64,000 nucleotides of DNA, from contig NZ_KK211346.1 in the NCBI RefSeq assembly GCF_000621785.1, positions 635,754 through 699,753 on the forward strand, in the 5' to 3' direction. Shown piece by piece: positions 23,589-31,321 of this stretch (the first letter of the stretch is position 1; each line of letters begins with the position of its first letter). Position numbers and translations under genes: made by a program. The DNA is from Ruminococcus flavefaciens ND2009. Its GTDB lineage: Bacteria; Bacillota; Clostridia; Oscillospirales; Ruminococcaceae. The notes beneath the pieces are model-generated. The model had not been told where the DNA came from. It worked only from the letters and a program-made list of their open reading frames with translations, and ran no database searches.

Positions 23589-24257
23589 TCAGTCCACCCT
23601 GTAGCCCAGACCTCTTACGGTCTTTATTATAGCAGGATCCGAGGGATCGTTCTCGATCTTCTCACGCAGACGCTTTATGTAAACCGTGAGGGTGTTATCG
23701 TTGACGAATTCACCTGCGATGTCCCAGATAGACTCAAGAAGCTTGGTCCTGGTCATTACTGCTCCCCTGTTGTTGATGAATACAAGGAGAAGCCTGTATT
23801 CCAGCGCCGACAGGAAAAGATCCTTGCCGTTCTTGCTGGCAGTTCCCTTTACAGTATCTACAAGTACGTCGCCAAGCTGAGTTACCGAACCTGTGCTGCC
23901 CGTAAGTCTCAGCACATTCTTGATACGAGACACCAGCTCACGGGGACGGAATGGCTTGGCGATATAGTCATCGGCTCCCAGATCAAAGCCCGTAACTGTG
24001 CTGAATTCATCGCCCGAAGCTGTGAGGAATATGACCGGCAGGCAGGTGTTTGCCTTTATGGCTGAGCAGACTGCAAAGCCGTTTCCCTCTGCCAGTGACA
24101 CATCAAGGAGCACAAGGTCGAAGGTGTCGTTTTCCACCATTTCAAGAGCTTTTGTCTGTCCGTTGGCATTTTTTACGATAAAGCCCTCGCCTGTGAGAAA
24201 TTCGGTGAGATTGGCTATTATTTCCTTATCATCTTCTACAAGCAGTATTCTGTTCAT
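23589..24257 (-). CDS. OmpR/PhoB-family response regulator
   Basis: 222 aa, with a receiver domain (acidic residues EDD at 8-10, phosphoacceptor Asp52, Lys in YIAKPFRPREL) and a winged-helix DNA-binding domain ending VRGLGYRVD. This class binds direct repeats spaced by one helical turn. Such repeats (CTTAAA every 11 bp) lie 360 bases upstream, in the promoter of the neighbouring small lipoprotein gene. GGGAG lies before the ATG at 24257. It is co-transcribed with the kinase. Confidence 0.93.
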   Translation of the reverse strand: MNRILLVEDDKEIIANLTEFLTGEGFIVKNANGQTKALEMVENDTFDLVLLDVSLAEGNGFAVCSAIKANTCLPVIFLTASGDEFSTVTGFDLGADDYIAKPFRPRELVSRIKNVLRLTGSTGSVTQLGDVLVDTVKGTASKNGKDLFLSALEYRLLLVFINNRGAVMTRTKLLESIWDIAGEFVNDNTLTVYIKRLREKIENDPSDPAIIKTVRGLGYRVD

Positions 24258-24289
24258 TTTGTTTCAGCTCCCTTGTTTTTATATTCTCT

Positions 24290-24318
24290 ATAATACCACA
24301 AACTTACAGAAATTGCAA
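24290..24318 (-). promoter_or_regulatory. Promoter of the OmpR-type two-component operon
   Basis: TTGCAA (24318-24313), a 17-bp spacer and TATTAT (24295-24290) lie about 33 bp before the start codon. Confidence 0.7.
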
Positions 24319-24326
24319 CTGCCGCG

Positions 24327-24356
24327 AAAAAAAGCAGCTCCTGCGAGCTGCTTTTC
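24327..24356 (-). terminator. Terminator of the small lipoprotein gene
   Basis: On the minus strand AAAGCAGCTC and GAGCTGCTTT pair and are followed by TTTT. It starts right after the stop codon. Confidence 0.85.
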
Positions 24357-24357
24357 T

Positions 24358-24567
24358 CTAATTGATGCTAACGAAAAATTTTACATCTGCCTTTGCTCCG
24401 GAAGTTGTGACCTCTTCCTCTGACGCAGACTCAGTTTCAGCCTGGTCAGCAGGCGAAACATAGATCACAGAGCCGTCTTCATCCTCGGGCATTGCTATAT
24501 CTGTTCCGCATGAACAGAGCATGGATACCGAGGTGATCAGTGTTAATACAGACAGGATTTTCCTCAT
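24358..24567 (-). CDS. Small lipoprotein next to the two-component system
   Basis: 69 aa. The signal peptide ends in LCSC, giving a lipid-anchored mature peptide of about 50 acidic residues (many Glu/Asp, Ser, Thr). No family is recognised. I use the ATG at 24567, preceded by GGGGG; the longer in-frame reading from 24609 would begin inside the promoter. Its promoter has three CTTAAA boxes 11 bp apart, the pattern bound by OmpR-family regulators such as the one encoded immediately downstream. It may be an envelope-stress output or feedback sensor of that system. Confidence 0.65.
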   Translation of the reverse strand: MRKILSVLTLITSVSMLCSCGTDIAMPEDEDGSVIYVSPADQAETESASEEEVTTSGAKADVKFFVSIN

Positions 24568-24594
24568 ATCATTACCCCCATATTTCATATCGCT

Positions 24595-24641
24595 ATCATA
24601 ATAATCCACAATCCTTAAAGCAATCTTAAATTAGTCTTAAA
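24595..24641 (-). promoter_or_regulatory. Regulated promoter with three 11-bp-spaced CTTAAA boxes
   Basis: On the plus strand CTTAAA occurs at 24614, 24625 and 24636, exactly 11 bp apart (TTTAAG on the coding strand). The box nearest the gene overlaps a -35-like TTGCTT (24623-24618). After a 17-bp spacer comes TATGAT (24600-24595). This matches the geometry of PhoB/OmpR-type activation. Confidence 0.65.
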
Positions 24642-24643
24642 GT

Positions 24644-25585
24644 TCAGACTTTTTCTTTATTTTTCAGAACGGGTGCAAAATTCACTGTCACTATGCCCAG
24701 AGCTACAAGTCCGAGAGCTGCTATAACATGGAGCGGTCCCGCAGCACTTCTCTCGGAAAGCAGCAGAAATGACAGTATAACGCCGAAAACAGGATTCATA
24801 AAGCCGAATACCGAGATCATGGACACGGGATTGTGCTTCAGCAGTGTTCCCCAAATGGAGAAGGCTGCAGCAGAAACTATGGCAAGATATACAAGCATTG
24901 CCATGCCGCGGAAGTTTATCTCGCCGATACGTCCGCCAAGAGCAAGTCCCAGAGCAGTCATGAAGGAGCCGCCTATGATGAACTGCCAGCCGCTTAGCAT
25001 AACAGGATCCTCCTCGGAGGAAAAGCGCTTTATCAGAGCTGCTGAAAAAGCGTAAGACAGAGCCGACAAAAACACGAAGCCCTCACCTGTAAAGCTGAAT
25101 CCGCCGCCGATACCGCTGAGATTTATGAGAACTACTCCCGAAAATCCGACAATACAGCCCAGCACCTTTCTGAAGGTCAGCTTCTCTGTACGGAATATCA
25201 GCGATGCCACAAGTATGGACAGAAACACATTTGAAGCTGTGATAACAGAGCTCTTCATGCCTGTGCTGCGGGCAAGTCCGATATAGAAGAAGGTGTATTG
25301 CAGTATAGTCTGAAAAAGTGACAGCAATGCCGCCTTCGGCAGTGACTTTCTTGTGGGGAAAAGAAGCTTTCGGGCTGTTATGCTTCCTATTACTATGGCA
25401 AGGACTCCCGCCAGTGTGAAACGCAGACCTGCATAGAGTATCTGGGAAGCCGTATCGTCAGAACCGATGGCGGAATAGCCGTACCCAAGCTTTATACAGG
25501 GAAAAGCGCTTCCCCACAGCAGACAGCACAGCATTGTAAGCGGAATCACTGCCGCTTTTTTAGTAAGTACAGAGCCCTCTTTCAT
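24644..25585 (-). CDS. EamA-family (DMT) permease at the end of the B12-riboswitch operon
   Basis: 313 aa with ten predicted membrane helices in two EamA repeats; LLWGSAFPCIKLGY at the N-terminus and FMNPVFGVILSFLLLSE near the C-terminus are typical. The start overlaps the end of the ATPase gene by 4 bases and GAGGAG precedes it, so it belongs to the corrinoid/cobalt operon. The cargo is unknown. Placement suggests a metabolite related to corrinoid or cobalt use, but DMT proteins are often amino-acid exporters and the link could be incidental. Confidence 0.85.
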   Translation of the reverse strand: MKEGSVLTKKAAVIPLTMLCCLLWGSAFPCIKLGYGYSAIGSDDTASQILYAGLRFTLAGVLAIVIGSITARKLLFPTRKSLPKAALLSLFQTILQYTFFYIGLARSTGMKSSVITASNVFLSILVASLIFRTEKLTFRKVLGCIVGFSGVVLINLSGIGGGFSFTGEGFVFLSALSYAFSAALIKRFSSEEDPVMLSGWQFIIGGSFMTALGLALGGRIGEINFRGMAMLVYLAIVSAAAFSIWGTLLKHNPVSMISVFGFMNPVFGVILSFLLLSERSAAGPLHVIAALGLVALGIVTVNFAPVLKNKEKV

Positions 25586-26691
25586 ATATTCTCCTCGTTT
25601 TCAAGTATTCCCAGTGATGCAGCCTCACGGGCAAGGCTGCGGCAGCCATCGTTCATGGTACCGAATCGCTTTACAGTGCAGACCGCTCTGCCGCATTTCT
25701 TCATGAGCTCAGATGCTTCTGCAAGTTTTTCCTCTGATATGGCTTCAAAAGCTTTCTCTGTCACTACCTCCGCCCCGAGAGCTGCTGCAACGGGATACTC
25801 AATGTCATTTTCGTGTATGACACCCACAGCGAAAGGGACTCCTCTGCGTCTGAGACGCCGGTACAGAGCGATACCGCTTCCGCCGCCGCCTATTATGAAT
25901 ATCTCCGGCTCACCGATAACAGGTGCAAGCTCGGGAGAGCCGTAAGCCTCGCAGAAGCTGCCCTCGGGAACGCCATAGAGCTTCCCGATATAGCCGCCGG
26001 AGAATATCTCCTCGGGGGTGCCTGTCCTGTCGGGAGCCGAGTCCCTGATGCAGAGTATCCTGTCGGAAACACGCTGCGCAAGCTCCAGCTCATGGAGGGA
26101 GAGTATCACGGCTATATTCTGCTCGGAAGCCAGTCTTTTCAGCAGGTCCATAAGCTCCAGCTTCGCCCTTATATCCAGGAATGTGGTGGGCTCGTCAAGA
26201 ATGAGCACATCGGGTCTGCGGCAGATAGCCCCTGCCAGAAGCACCCTCTGGCGCTGACCGTCGCTTATCCTGTCAAAATCACGGTCCGCAAGCTCGGAGA
26301 CTCCAACAAGCTCCATAGCCTGTGTGACAAGCTGGCGGTCTTCAGAGGAAAGCAGTCCGAGTCTGCCTGTATATGGATAGCGTCCCATTTCAACCACATC
26401 TATGCACCGCATATATTCGGTCTTTACCCTGCCCGTAAGAAGAACCGAGACCTTCCTTGCAAGCTGATTGCCGCTGAGTTCGCTGAGTTTTTTTCCGTCG
26501 ATGTAAACTGTTCCCCCAAGGGGATCAAGCTGGCGGCAGAGAGTTTTCAGCACCGTGGACTTTCCCGCGCCGTTTGGTCCTATGAGGGTGAGTATCTCTC
26601 CACGCCGTGCTTCAATAGTGAGTCCGCCCACTATCACCTTTTTCCCGTAGCCTGCGGAAAGCTCTTCCGTGCGGAGTATCATGTCAGCCAT
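25582..26691 (-). CDS. BtuD/FecE-like ABC ATPase with an extra C-terminal Rossmann-like domain
   Basis: 369 aa. Residues 1-250 are a standard iron-siderophore/cobalamin importer ATPase with Walker A GPNGAGKS, signature ISDGQRQRVLLAGA and Walker B VLILDEPTTFLD. Residues about 255-369 form an added domain. It starts with a dinucleotide-type glycine loop (IIGGGGSG) and continues with an alpha/beta pattern, resembling a small NAD- or ligand-binding fold. The ATG at 26691 has GGGGGAGAG upstream and overlaps the permease gene by 8 bases. The extension may bind a corrinoid or nucleotide and regulate import, which is inference. Confidence 0.85.
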   Translation of the reverse strand: MADMILRTEELSAGYGKKVIVGGLTIEARRGEILTLIGPNGAGKSTVLKTLCRQLDPLGGTVYIDGKKLSELSGNQLARKVSVLLTGRVKTEYMRCIDVVEMGRYPYTGRLGLLSSEDRQLVTQAMELVGVSELADRDFDRISDGQRQRVLLAGAICRRPDVLILDEPTTFLDIRAKLELMDLLKRLASEQNIAVILSLHELELAQRVSDRILCIRDSAPDRTGTPEEIFSGGYIGKLYGVPEGSFCEAYGSPELAPVIGEPEIFIIGGGGSGIALYRRLRRRGVPFAVGVIHENDIEYPVAAALGAEVVTEKAFEAISEEKLAEASELMKKCGRAVCTVKRFGTMNDGCRSLAREAASLGILENEENI

Positions 26692-27715
26692 TAACTCTCC
26701 CCCTCTCTCTGTGAAGCAGCATATACACCACAACAGGTGCGCCGAAAACTGCGGTAACAGTGCTGATACTCAGCTCTGTGGGAGCGAAAAGTGTCCTTGT
26801 TATAAGGTCGCAGAACAGACAGAACACCGAACCTCCCAGGAAACAGGCAGGCAGTATACGCACGGGCTTCGCTGTACCGAATATGCTTTTTATAACGTGG
26901 GGAACTGCTACTCCAACAAAGGAGACAGGTCCCGCAAAGGCGGTAACACAGGCAGAAAGAATACTTGAAAGCAGTATCAGTGCGGCGCGGAAAGCCTTTA
27001 CCCTTACACCAGAATTCACTGCATAGCTCTCGCCCAGCTGATAGGCGTTCATTGGCTTTGACAGAAGAAATGACGCAATACAGGCAGGAAATACCACTGC
27101 TGCCGCTGTGAGGGCTTCTCCCCTGCCTATGCCCGAAAAGCTTCCCATAGACCAGTTGTGAAGGTTCACGATGTTGGAGTCGTCGGAGAAATTCACCACC
27201 AGCTCTGTGATTGAGGAGCAGATATAGCCTATCATGACTCCGCAGACGATGAGCACCGACATACGCTTTACCCTCCCCGAGATCATGAGGACTATGCCCA
27301 TGGACAGCATAGCTCCCACAAAGGCGGCACCTATCATTCCGAAGGAGCTGACTGCAAAGCCCTGTGACAGGGACAGTACCATCAGCAGCGCCACCGTGAG
27401 CTTTGCTCCGGAGGATATTCCCAGTATATAGGGACCTGCAATAGGATTTGCGAAGAAGTTCTGGAGCAGAAATCCCGATACCGCCAGCGCTCCGCCAAGA
27501 ATAGCCGCAGCCGCGGTTCGGGGCAGTCTCAGCTGAGTGATGATGTTATAGGCTATCTTGTCTGACTCAGGATCCGCAAGGGTGCTTCTCAGCCTTGAAA
27601 GAGTTATATCTGCACTTCCTGCGCATATATTCACCACAGCAAGGACTATGAGCAGCACAGCCAGCACTGTATATCCTGCTGCAAGGCGGAACCTCTGAGT
27701 CTTCATTTTCATCAC
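26684..27715 (-). CDS. FecCD/BtuC-family ABC permease
   Basis: 343 aa with about ten hydrophobic helices. The conserved SGFLLQNFFANPIAGPYILGISSGA block and the FVGVAVPHVIK segment are typical of type II importer permeases for siderophores, heme and vitamin B12. With the BtuF- and BtuD-like proteins it forms a complete importer. Its ATG overlaps the stop of the binding-protein gene by 4 bases. Control by a B12 riboswitch favours a corrinoid or cobalt complex over iron. Confidence 0.9.
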   Translation of the reverse strand: MMKMKTQRFRLAAGYTVLAVLLIVLAVVNICAGSADITLSRLRSTLADPESDKIAYNIITQLRLPRTAAAAILGGALAVSGFLLQNFFANPIAGPYILGISSGAKLTVALLMVLSLSQGFAVSSFGMIGAAFVGAMLSMGIVLMISGRVKRMSVLIVCGVMIGYICSSITELVVNFSDDSNIVNLHNWSMGSFSGIGRGEALTAAAVVFPACIASFLLSKPMNAYQLGESYAVNSGVRVKAFRAALILLSSILSACVTAFAGPVSFVGVAVPHVIKSIFGTAKPVRILPACFLGGSVFCLFCDLITRTLFAPTELSISTVTAVFGAPVVVYMLLHRERGRVNG

Positions 27716-28827
27716 TCCAATCTGTACATAAAATTCATTTTATCCTCGGCTTCACCTGTAAAAATAAGGTGAAACTCCGAAATTACATCAGCCGCTCCCG
27801 TGGTCTGCTGGAACATATTCTTCTCAGTACACCAGACATCGCCGTTCTTGACAGCCGTAAAATCGCTGAGCAGCGGATATTTTTCTGTCAGTTCGGATAT
27901 GCTGTCCACATTGCCTGCAATATCAGAATTGTATATGAGCACATCTGCGTCCCAGGCTTTTTCGTAGAAGGTCTCGGGCTGTATGGTAATGGTGGAAAGG
28001 GCTTTGTCATCGGTATCAAGGTCGCTGTTGGAGAAGATATACTCTCCCCCCGCCATTCTCATCATCTCGGGAACATAGTCGGCAGGCTTGCGGACTACCA
28101 CACCTCCCGATGAATTGATGTAGAAGAATGCGGCAGTTTTTCCGTTTTTCTCCTCTGCAAGTATATCACCAAGGAGAGCCGTCTTTTCATCAAAGAGCCG
28201 CTCTGCCTGCTCCTCACAGCCGAAAAGTATGCCGTAGAGCTTTATCCATTCCATTCTGCCGAGAGGGTCCTTCTCATAGCTGGAACGCTCCACAAGAACA
28301 GGTATGCCCAGGGCTTCTATCTGCTCCCTGACCTCGGGGCTGTGGTATATCATGGTGGACTCGATGGCAAGTCCGCAGCCCTCCTCCAGGAGAGCCTCAT
28401 AATCGGGAGCGCTGTATTTGCCGATATAGCTTATATCCTCCCTGTCCATAGCGTCTTTGACGGAGGTGAGACACCAGTCCTCATATTTTGTAGAGGTCAT
28501 AGAGACCTTGTCCAGAGCACCTGCTCCGTCGATAAGGTCCATAGCTGAAGAAGCCGCATTGTACACGCATTCAAGTGGCTGCTGTATGACTGCCGCGTCT
28601 GCATATCCCGACGGAGCTGTCTCTCCCTCGGGCACTACTATATATCTGTCATCTCCGATAGTTACGATAGTGCAGCCGTTTTCCACATACTCGGCTGTGA
28701 ACTGCTTTGCGTACTCAAGATTAAGACTGTTTTCCGTGACTTCCGTGGTTGTTGCCACATTGACCTTTGCAGAACAGCCTGCAAAGAAAATGCAGGCTGC
28801 TGCCGATAAAAAGATACGTCTCAGCAT
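27712..28827 (-). CDS. Substrate-binding lipoprotein of the corrinoid-type ABC importer (BtuF-like)
   Basis: 371 aa. The signal peptide ends in the lipobox FAGC (Cys18), so the protein is anchored to the outer face of the membrane. Its two-lobed body matches periplasmic-binding-protein class III (FepB/BtuF), with the long helix between lobes and the VKNGDVWCTEKNMFQ segment near the end. It delivers the ligand to the BtuC-like permease next to it. It overlaps the preceding lipoprotein gene by one base. Confidence 0.87.
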   Translation of the reverse strand: MLRRIFLSAAACIFFAGCSAKVNVATTTEVTENSLNLEYAKQFTAEYVENGCTIVTIGDDRYIVVPEGETAPSGYADAAVIQQPLECVYNAASSAMDLIDGAGALDKVSMTSTKYEDWCLTSVKDAMDREDISYIGKYSAPDYEALLEEGCGLAIESTMIYHSPEVREQIEALGIPVLVERSSYEKDPLGRMEWIKLYGILFGCEEQAERLFDEKTALLGDILAEEKNGKTAAFFYINSSGGVVVRKPADYVPEMMRMAGGEYIFSNSDLDTDDKALSTITIQPETFYEKAWDADVLIYNSDIAGNVDSISELTEKYPLLSDFTAVKNGDVWCTEKNMFQQTTGAADVISEFHLIFTGEAEDKMNFMYRLE

Positions 28828-29750
28828 TACTTTATAGAATCGGGATCAAAGATCAGTGTGTAGCTTATCTCGTGGGGAGTGCTCATGGCAGTGGTATCAG
28901 CGGATACCGCCATTCTGCCGCTCAGTGAAGCCACAGGAATGTCAAACACAGAGAACTCCTCTGTGCTTGTGGGGAGTATCTTTTCACCGTCCACTACCAT
29001 ATAATCGTATTTGTTGCTGCTCCAGATGATCTCAGCATAAGCCTGTCCGCTCTCAACAGTGAGCTTTGCAGGAGACTGCACGGAAGCCTTGCCCGAGCCG
29101 CCCTCAAGGGACACATCTATGGTGTATTCGCCGTCGGAAAGTTTAAGAGATTCGGGAGTTACGTCCTCAGCTCCCGCAATTACGCCCTTGGGCAGTGAAT
29201 CTGCACGGAACACCAGCTTTCTGTCATACCACTGCTCTTTCTTTTTGCTGAATGCAGCGCAGTCGATCTCCTTGTCGAGAGCCTCCACGGGAACAGTAAA
29301 TGCAACTACGTCCCCTTCCTCCTCGGCAGGGATAAATTCGGTCTCCTCAGCCTTTTCCGCATCTTCACCTGTTCCGAGGAAAAGGTATCCATAGCCGTTT
29401 CCACTCATGGTGAGCCTTGCGGTCATGGCTCCGTCGGCAACTTTGAGCTTGCAGGCGGTTATCTTGAACATGGTCGAGCTTGAGTCAACATCAATGTCAT
29501 ACTCGCCCTCGTTAACGCTGTCGGCATAGACTGCTTCCATGCCTTCATAGCCTACCTCCTGCTGTGGAGCTGTTACCTGCTCGGTAGTTGATCCGGCTGT
29601 AGTCTCGGCAGCAGCAGTTTCGGCTGCCGTTGTTTCTGCGGCAGTGGTCTCCTGAACCGCTGATGAGGAAGAGTAGCCCTTATCCGAGCATGAACTGAGA
29701 GAAACTGCGGATATGAGCAGTGCCGCAACAAAAATATAAGTCTTTTTCAT
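28827..29750 (-). CDS. Surface lipoprotein with two tandem NEAT-like domains
   Basis: 307 aa. The lipobox LSSC at residues 18-21 and a Thr/Ala/Glu-rich linker precede two similar domains (about 78-190 and 200-307). Both start with Tyr-x-Ile-Asp-Val, contain a strand pattern ending in an aromatic Tyr-x-Tyr/Tyr-Asp-Tyr, and finish with Leu-Val-Phe or Leu-Ile-Phe strands. The second ends in an HEISYTLIFD segment like the NEAT (iron-transport-associated, heme-binding) fold. The likeness to NEAT is my reading and is not proven. With the CbiK-like and BtuF-like proteins it suggests capture of heme, corrinoid or a related tetrapyrrole at the cell surface. I use the ATG at 29750, with AAAGGTG upstream. 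Confidence 0.7.
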   Translation of the reverse strand: MKKTYIFVAALLISAVSLSSCSDKGYSSSSAVQETTAAETTAAETAAAETTAGSTTEQVTAPQQEVGYEGMEAVYADSVNEGEYDIDVDSSSTMFKITACKLKVADGAMTARLTMSGNGYGYLFLGTGEDAEKAEETEFIPAEEEGDVVAFTVPVEALDKEIDCAAFSKKKEQWYDRKLVFRADSLPKGVIAGAEDVTPESLKLSDGEYTIDVSLEGGSGKASVQSPAKLTVESGQAYAEIIWSSNKYDYMVVDGEKILPTSTEEFSVFDIPVASLSGRMAVSADTTAMSTPHEISYTLIFDPDSIK

Positions 29751-29769
29751 ATTATCACCTTTACAGAAG

Positions 29770-29790
29770 CAGCCGACACTCGGTCGGCTG
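29770..29790 (-). promoter_or_regulatory. Intercistronic hairpin between the CbiK-like and NEAT-like genes
   Basis: CAGCCGAC and GTCGGCTG form a perfect 8-bp stem with a 5-base loop in the 50-base gap. There is no T run, so it is more likely an mRNA-processing or stability element than a terminator. Confidence 0.5.
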
Positions 29791-29800
29791 CGGATCATTA

Positions 29801-30835
29801 TCACTTTATAGAATCGATTGCTGCCTGTGCGTGGTCAACATAAATGCTGCGGATGTCCTCGTTCTCGCCGAGACCTCTCAGCACACACTCTACCTCATAG
29901 CCCTCTGCTTCAAATACAGACTTCCATGAGTCCTCCTCGTCACCTGCCATATCGTTGTTTGCGTGGTCGCCTGCAACTACCATGAGGGGCTCAAGAATGA
30001 CCTTCTTATAGTTGCCTTCCTTCACCTTTGCAAGCACATCATCAAGTGAAGGAGTTGCTTCAACTGTGCCTACATAATAATTTGCGTAGCCGTCAGCTGT
30101 GAGAAGCTCCTGCATTTTAGTGTATACGCCGTTGGACTCAGCTTCTGTACCGTGTCCCATAAAGCAGATAGCGGTCTCGCCGTCGTCATATTCCTTGGTC
30201 CAGTCAGTGATAGCCTTCTCTACTCTTGCGAAGTCCTCATCTGTTGTGAGAAGAGGCTCGCCGATAACTACCTTATCAAAGGCGTCGGAATACTCGGCTA
30301 CCTTAGCGGAAAGTTCATCGTACTCAAGACCGTTCATCAGATGTGTGGGCTGTACAACAAGGTTCTTTACCTCATTGTCAACAGCTCTCTGAAGAGCTGC
30401 GTCAAGGTCGTCGATGAGGATGCCGTCACGTCTGTTTACGTGGTCGATGATGATATTTGCTGTAAATCCGCGGCGAACTGAATAATCGGGGAATGCCTTC
30501 TCCAATGCGTCCTCGATAGCACCGATGGTAAGACGTCTGCTGTCATTGAAGCTTGTACCGAAGCTTACAACGAGAAGCTCATTATCGCCGATCTCGTCCT
30601 GATTGCGGACATTATCCAGTGAAGCGTCTCCTGTGTCGTAGTTCTCCTCGTCGTCCATTTCATCTTCCTCCGCTTCTGTAGTTACTTCCTCAGTAGCTTC
30701 CTCAGCCGTGGTCTCAGCCGCAGTTGCAGCCTCAGTTGCGGATTCGGACTTGCTGTCCTTTTTTTCGCTGCTGCACGAAGCGAAGCAGGCTGCTGTCAGT
30801 GTGATTGCAGAAATAGCTGCGATAAATTTTTTCAT
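29801..30835 (-). CDS. Exported lipid-anchored CbiK-family chelatase (sirohydrochlorin cobaltochelatase-like)
   Basis: 344 aa. A signal peptide with the lipobox-like FASC (Cys21) and a long Thr/Glu/Ala linker precede a CbiK domain (about 83-344, PF06180). Conserved blocks include VVSFGTSF, the QPTHLMNGLEY segment, MGHGTEA (His228) and PLMVVAGDHANNDM (His291). The two His correspond to the metal-binding His pair of CbiK. Cytoplasmic CbiK inserts Co2+ into sirohydrochlorin in anaerobic B12 synthesis. An exported version may instead bind or transfer metal or heme outside the cell, as proposed for periplasmic CbiK proteins. It is the first gene of a B12-riboswitch operon, with its ribosome site inside a small hairpin. 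Confidence 0.85.
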   Translation of the reverse strand: MKKFIAAISAITLTAACFASCSSEKKDSKSESATEAATAAETTAEEATEEVTTEAEEDEMDDEENYDTGDASLDNVRNQDEIGDNELLVVSFGTSFNDSRRLTIGAIEDALEKAFPDYSVRRGFTANIIIDHVNRRDGILIDDLDAALQRAVDNEVKNLVVQPTHLMNGLEYDELSAKVAEYSDAFDKVVIGEPLLTTDEDFARVEKAITDWTKEYDDGETAICFMGHGTEAESNGVYTKMQELLTADGYANYYVGTVEATPSLDDVLAKVKEGNYKKVILEPLMVVAGDHANNDMAGDEEDSWKSVFEAEGYEVECVLRGLGENEDIRSIYVDHAQAAIDSIK

Positions 30836-30842
30836 ATTTTTC

Positions 30843-30860
30843 CTCCTGTTTTTTCAGGAG
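30843..30860 (-). promoter_or_regulatory. Hairpin covering the ribosome-binding site of the CbiK-like gene
   Basis: On the minus strand CTCCTG and CAGGAG pair around six A. The CAGGAG arm is the Shine-Dalgarno sequence, 7-8 bases before the ATG. This could add translational control below the riboswitch. Confidence 0.55.
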
Positions 30861-30875
30861 ACAAAGGTCGTGCGC

Positions 30876-30904
30876 AAAAATGCCCTCCGCAGAGCAGAAG
30901 GCAT
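30876..30904 (-). terminator. Intrinsic terminator in the riboswitch expression platform
   Basis: On the minus strand ATGCCTTC pairs with GGAGGGCAT around a loop and is followed by TTTTT. It lies between the aptamer and the first gene, so it is a plausible off-state hairpin. Confidence 0.65.
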
Positions 30905-30939
30905 GACAAAAAGGCTCTTTTCCGAGCTATGGTACGATC

Positions 30940-31153
30940 AATGCCTCGTGATCCGAGCTTTCAGCTCTGTACCGACAAACGGCAGGTCTCCTGACTTCCG
31001 CACAATAACACAGTTCTCCGCCTTCCCGCTTTACGCAGTGGCTGCACCCTCAGGCACATGGATAATGCTGTGCGGTCACAGTGACGAGATCGTGCAGGTC
31101 TTTCACCTGCTTCCCTTTTACCTTCCTGCACCGCTCACGCGATAGGAAGCACC
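30940..31153 (-). promoter_or_regulatory. Cobalamin (AdoCbl-type) riboswitch aptamer
   Basis: The minus strand carries the B12 box GAAGTCAGGAGACCTGCC (30998-30981). It also has the core GGGAA ... GCAGGTGAAAGACCTGC ... CACTGTGA, and a closing P1 helix in which GGTGCTTC near 31153 pairs with GAGGCATT near 30940. This is the standard cobalamin-riboswitch layout. High cobalamin should lower expression of the CbiK-NEAT-BtuFCD operon. The exact aptamer ends are approximate. Confidence 0.95.
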
Positions 31154-31191
31154 GTTCACCTTAAATATTAAATATTCATGAATACCAGTAC

Positions 31192-31220
31192 ATTATATCA
31201 CAGTTGCGTTCACTTTCCAA
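31192..31220 (-). promoter_or_regulatory. Promoter of the B12-riboswitch operon
   Basis: TTGGAA (31220-31215), a 17-bp spacer and TATAAT (31197-31192) lie just upstream of the aptamer. Confidence 0.75.
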
Positions 31221-31321
31221 TAGTTTCCCGAAAAATCGGAACTTTTGACAAAATCACTTCATTTTTGGCGGACAATTGTATGTATCTGACGTATTCAGCT
31301 ATGCACACTATATGTAACGGT

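Noticed and set aside
30908..30928. Small GCTC/GAGC hairpin with five T after the B12 aptamer
   Set aside because: The stem is only four base pairs. The neighbouring 8-bp hairpin at 30876-30904 is the better terminator candidate, although it could be an alternative fold.
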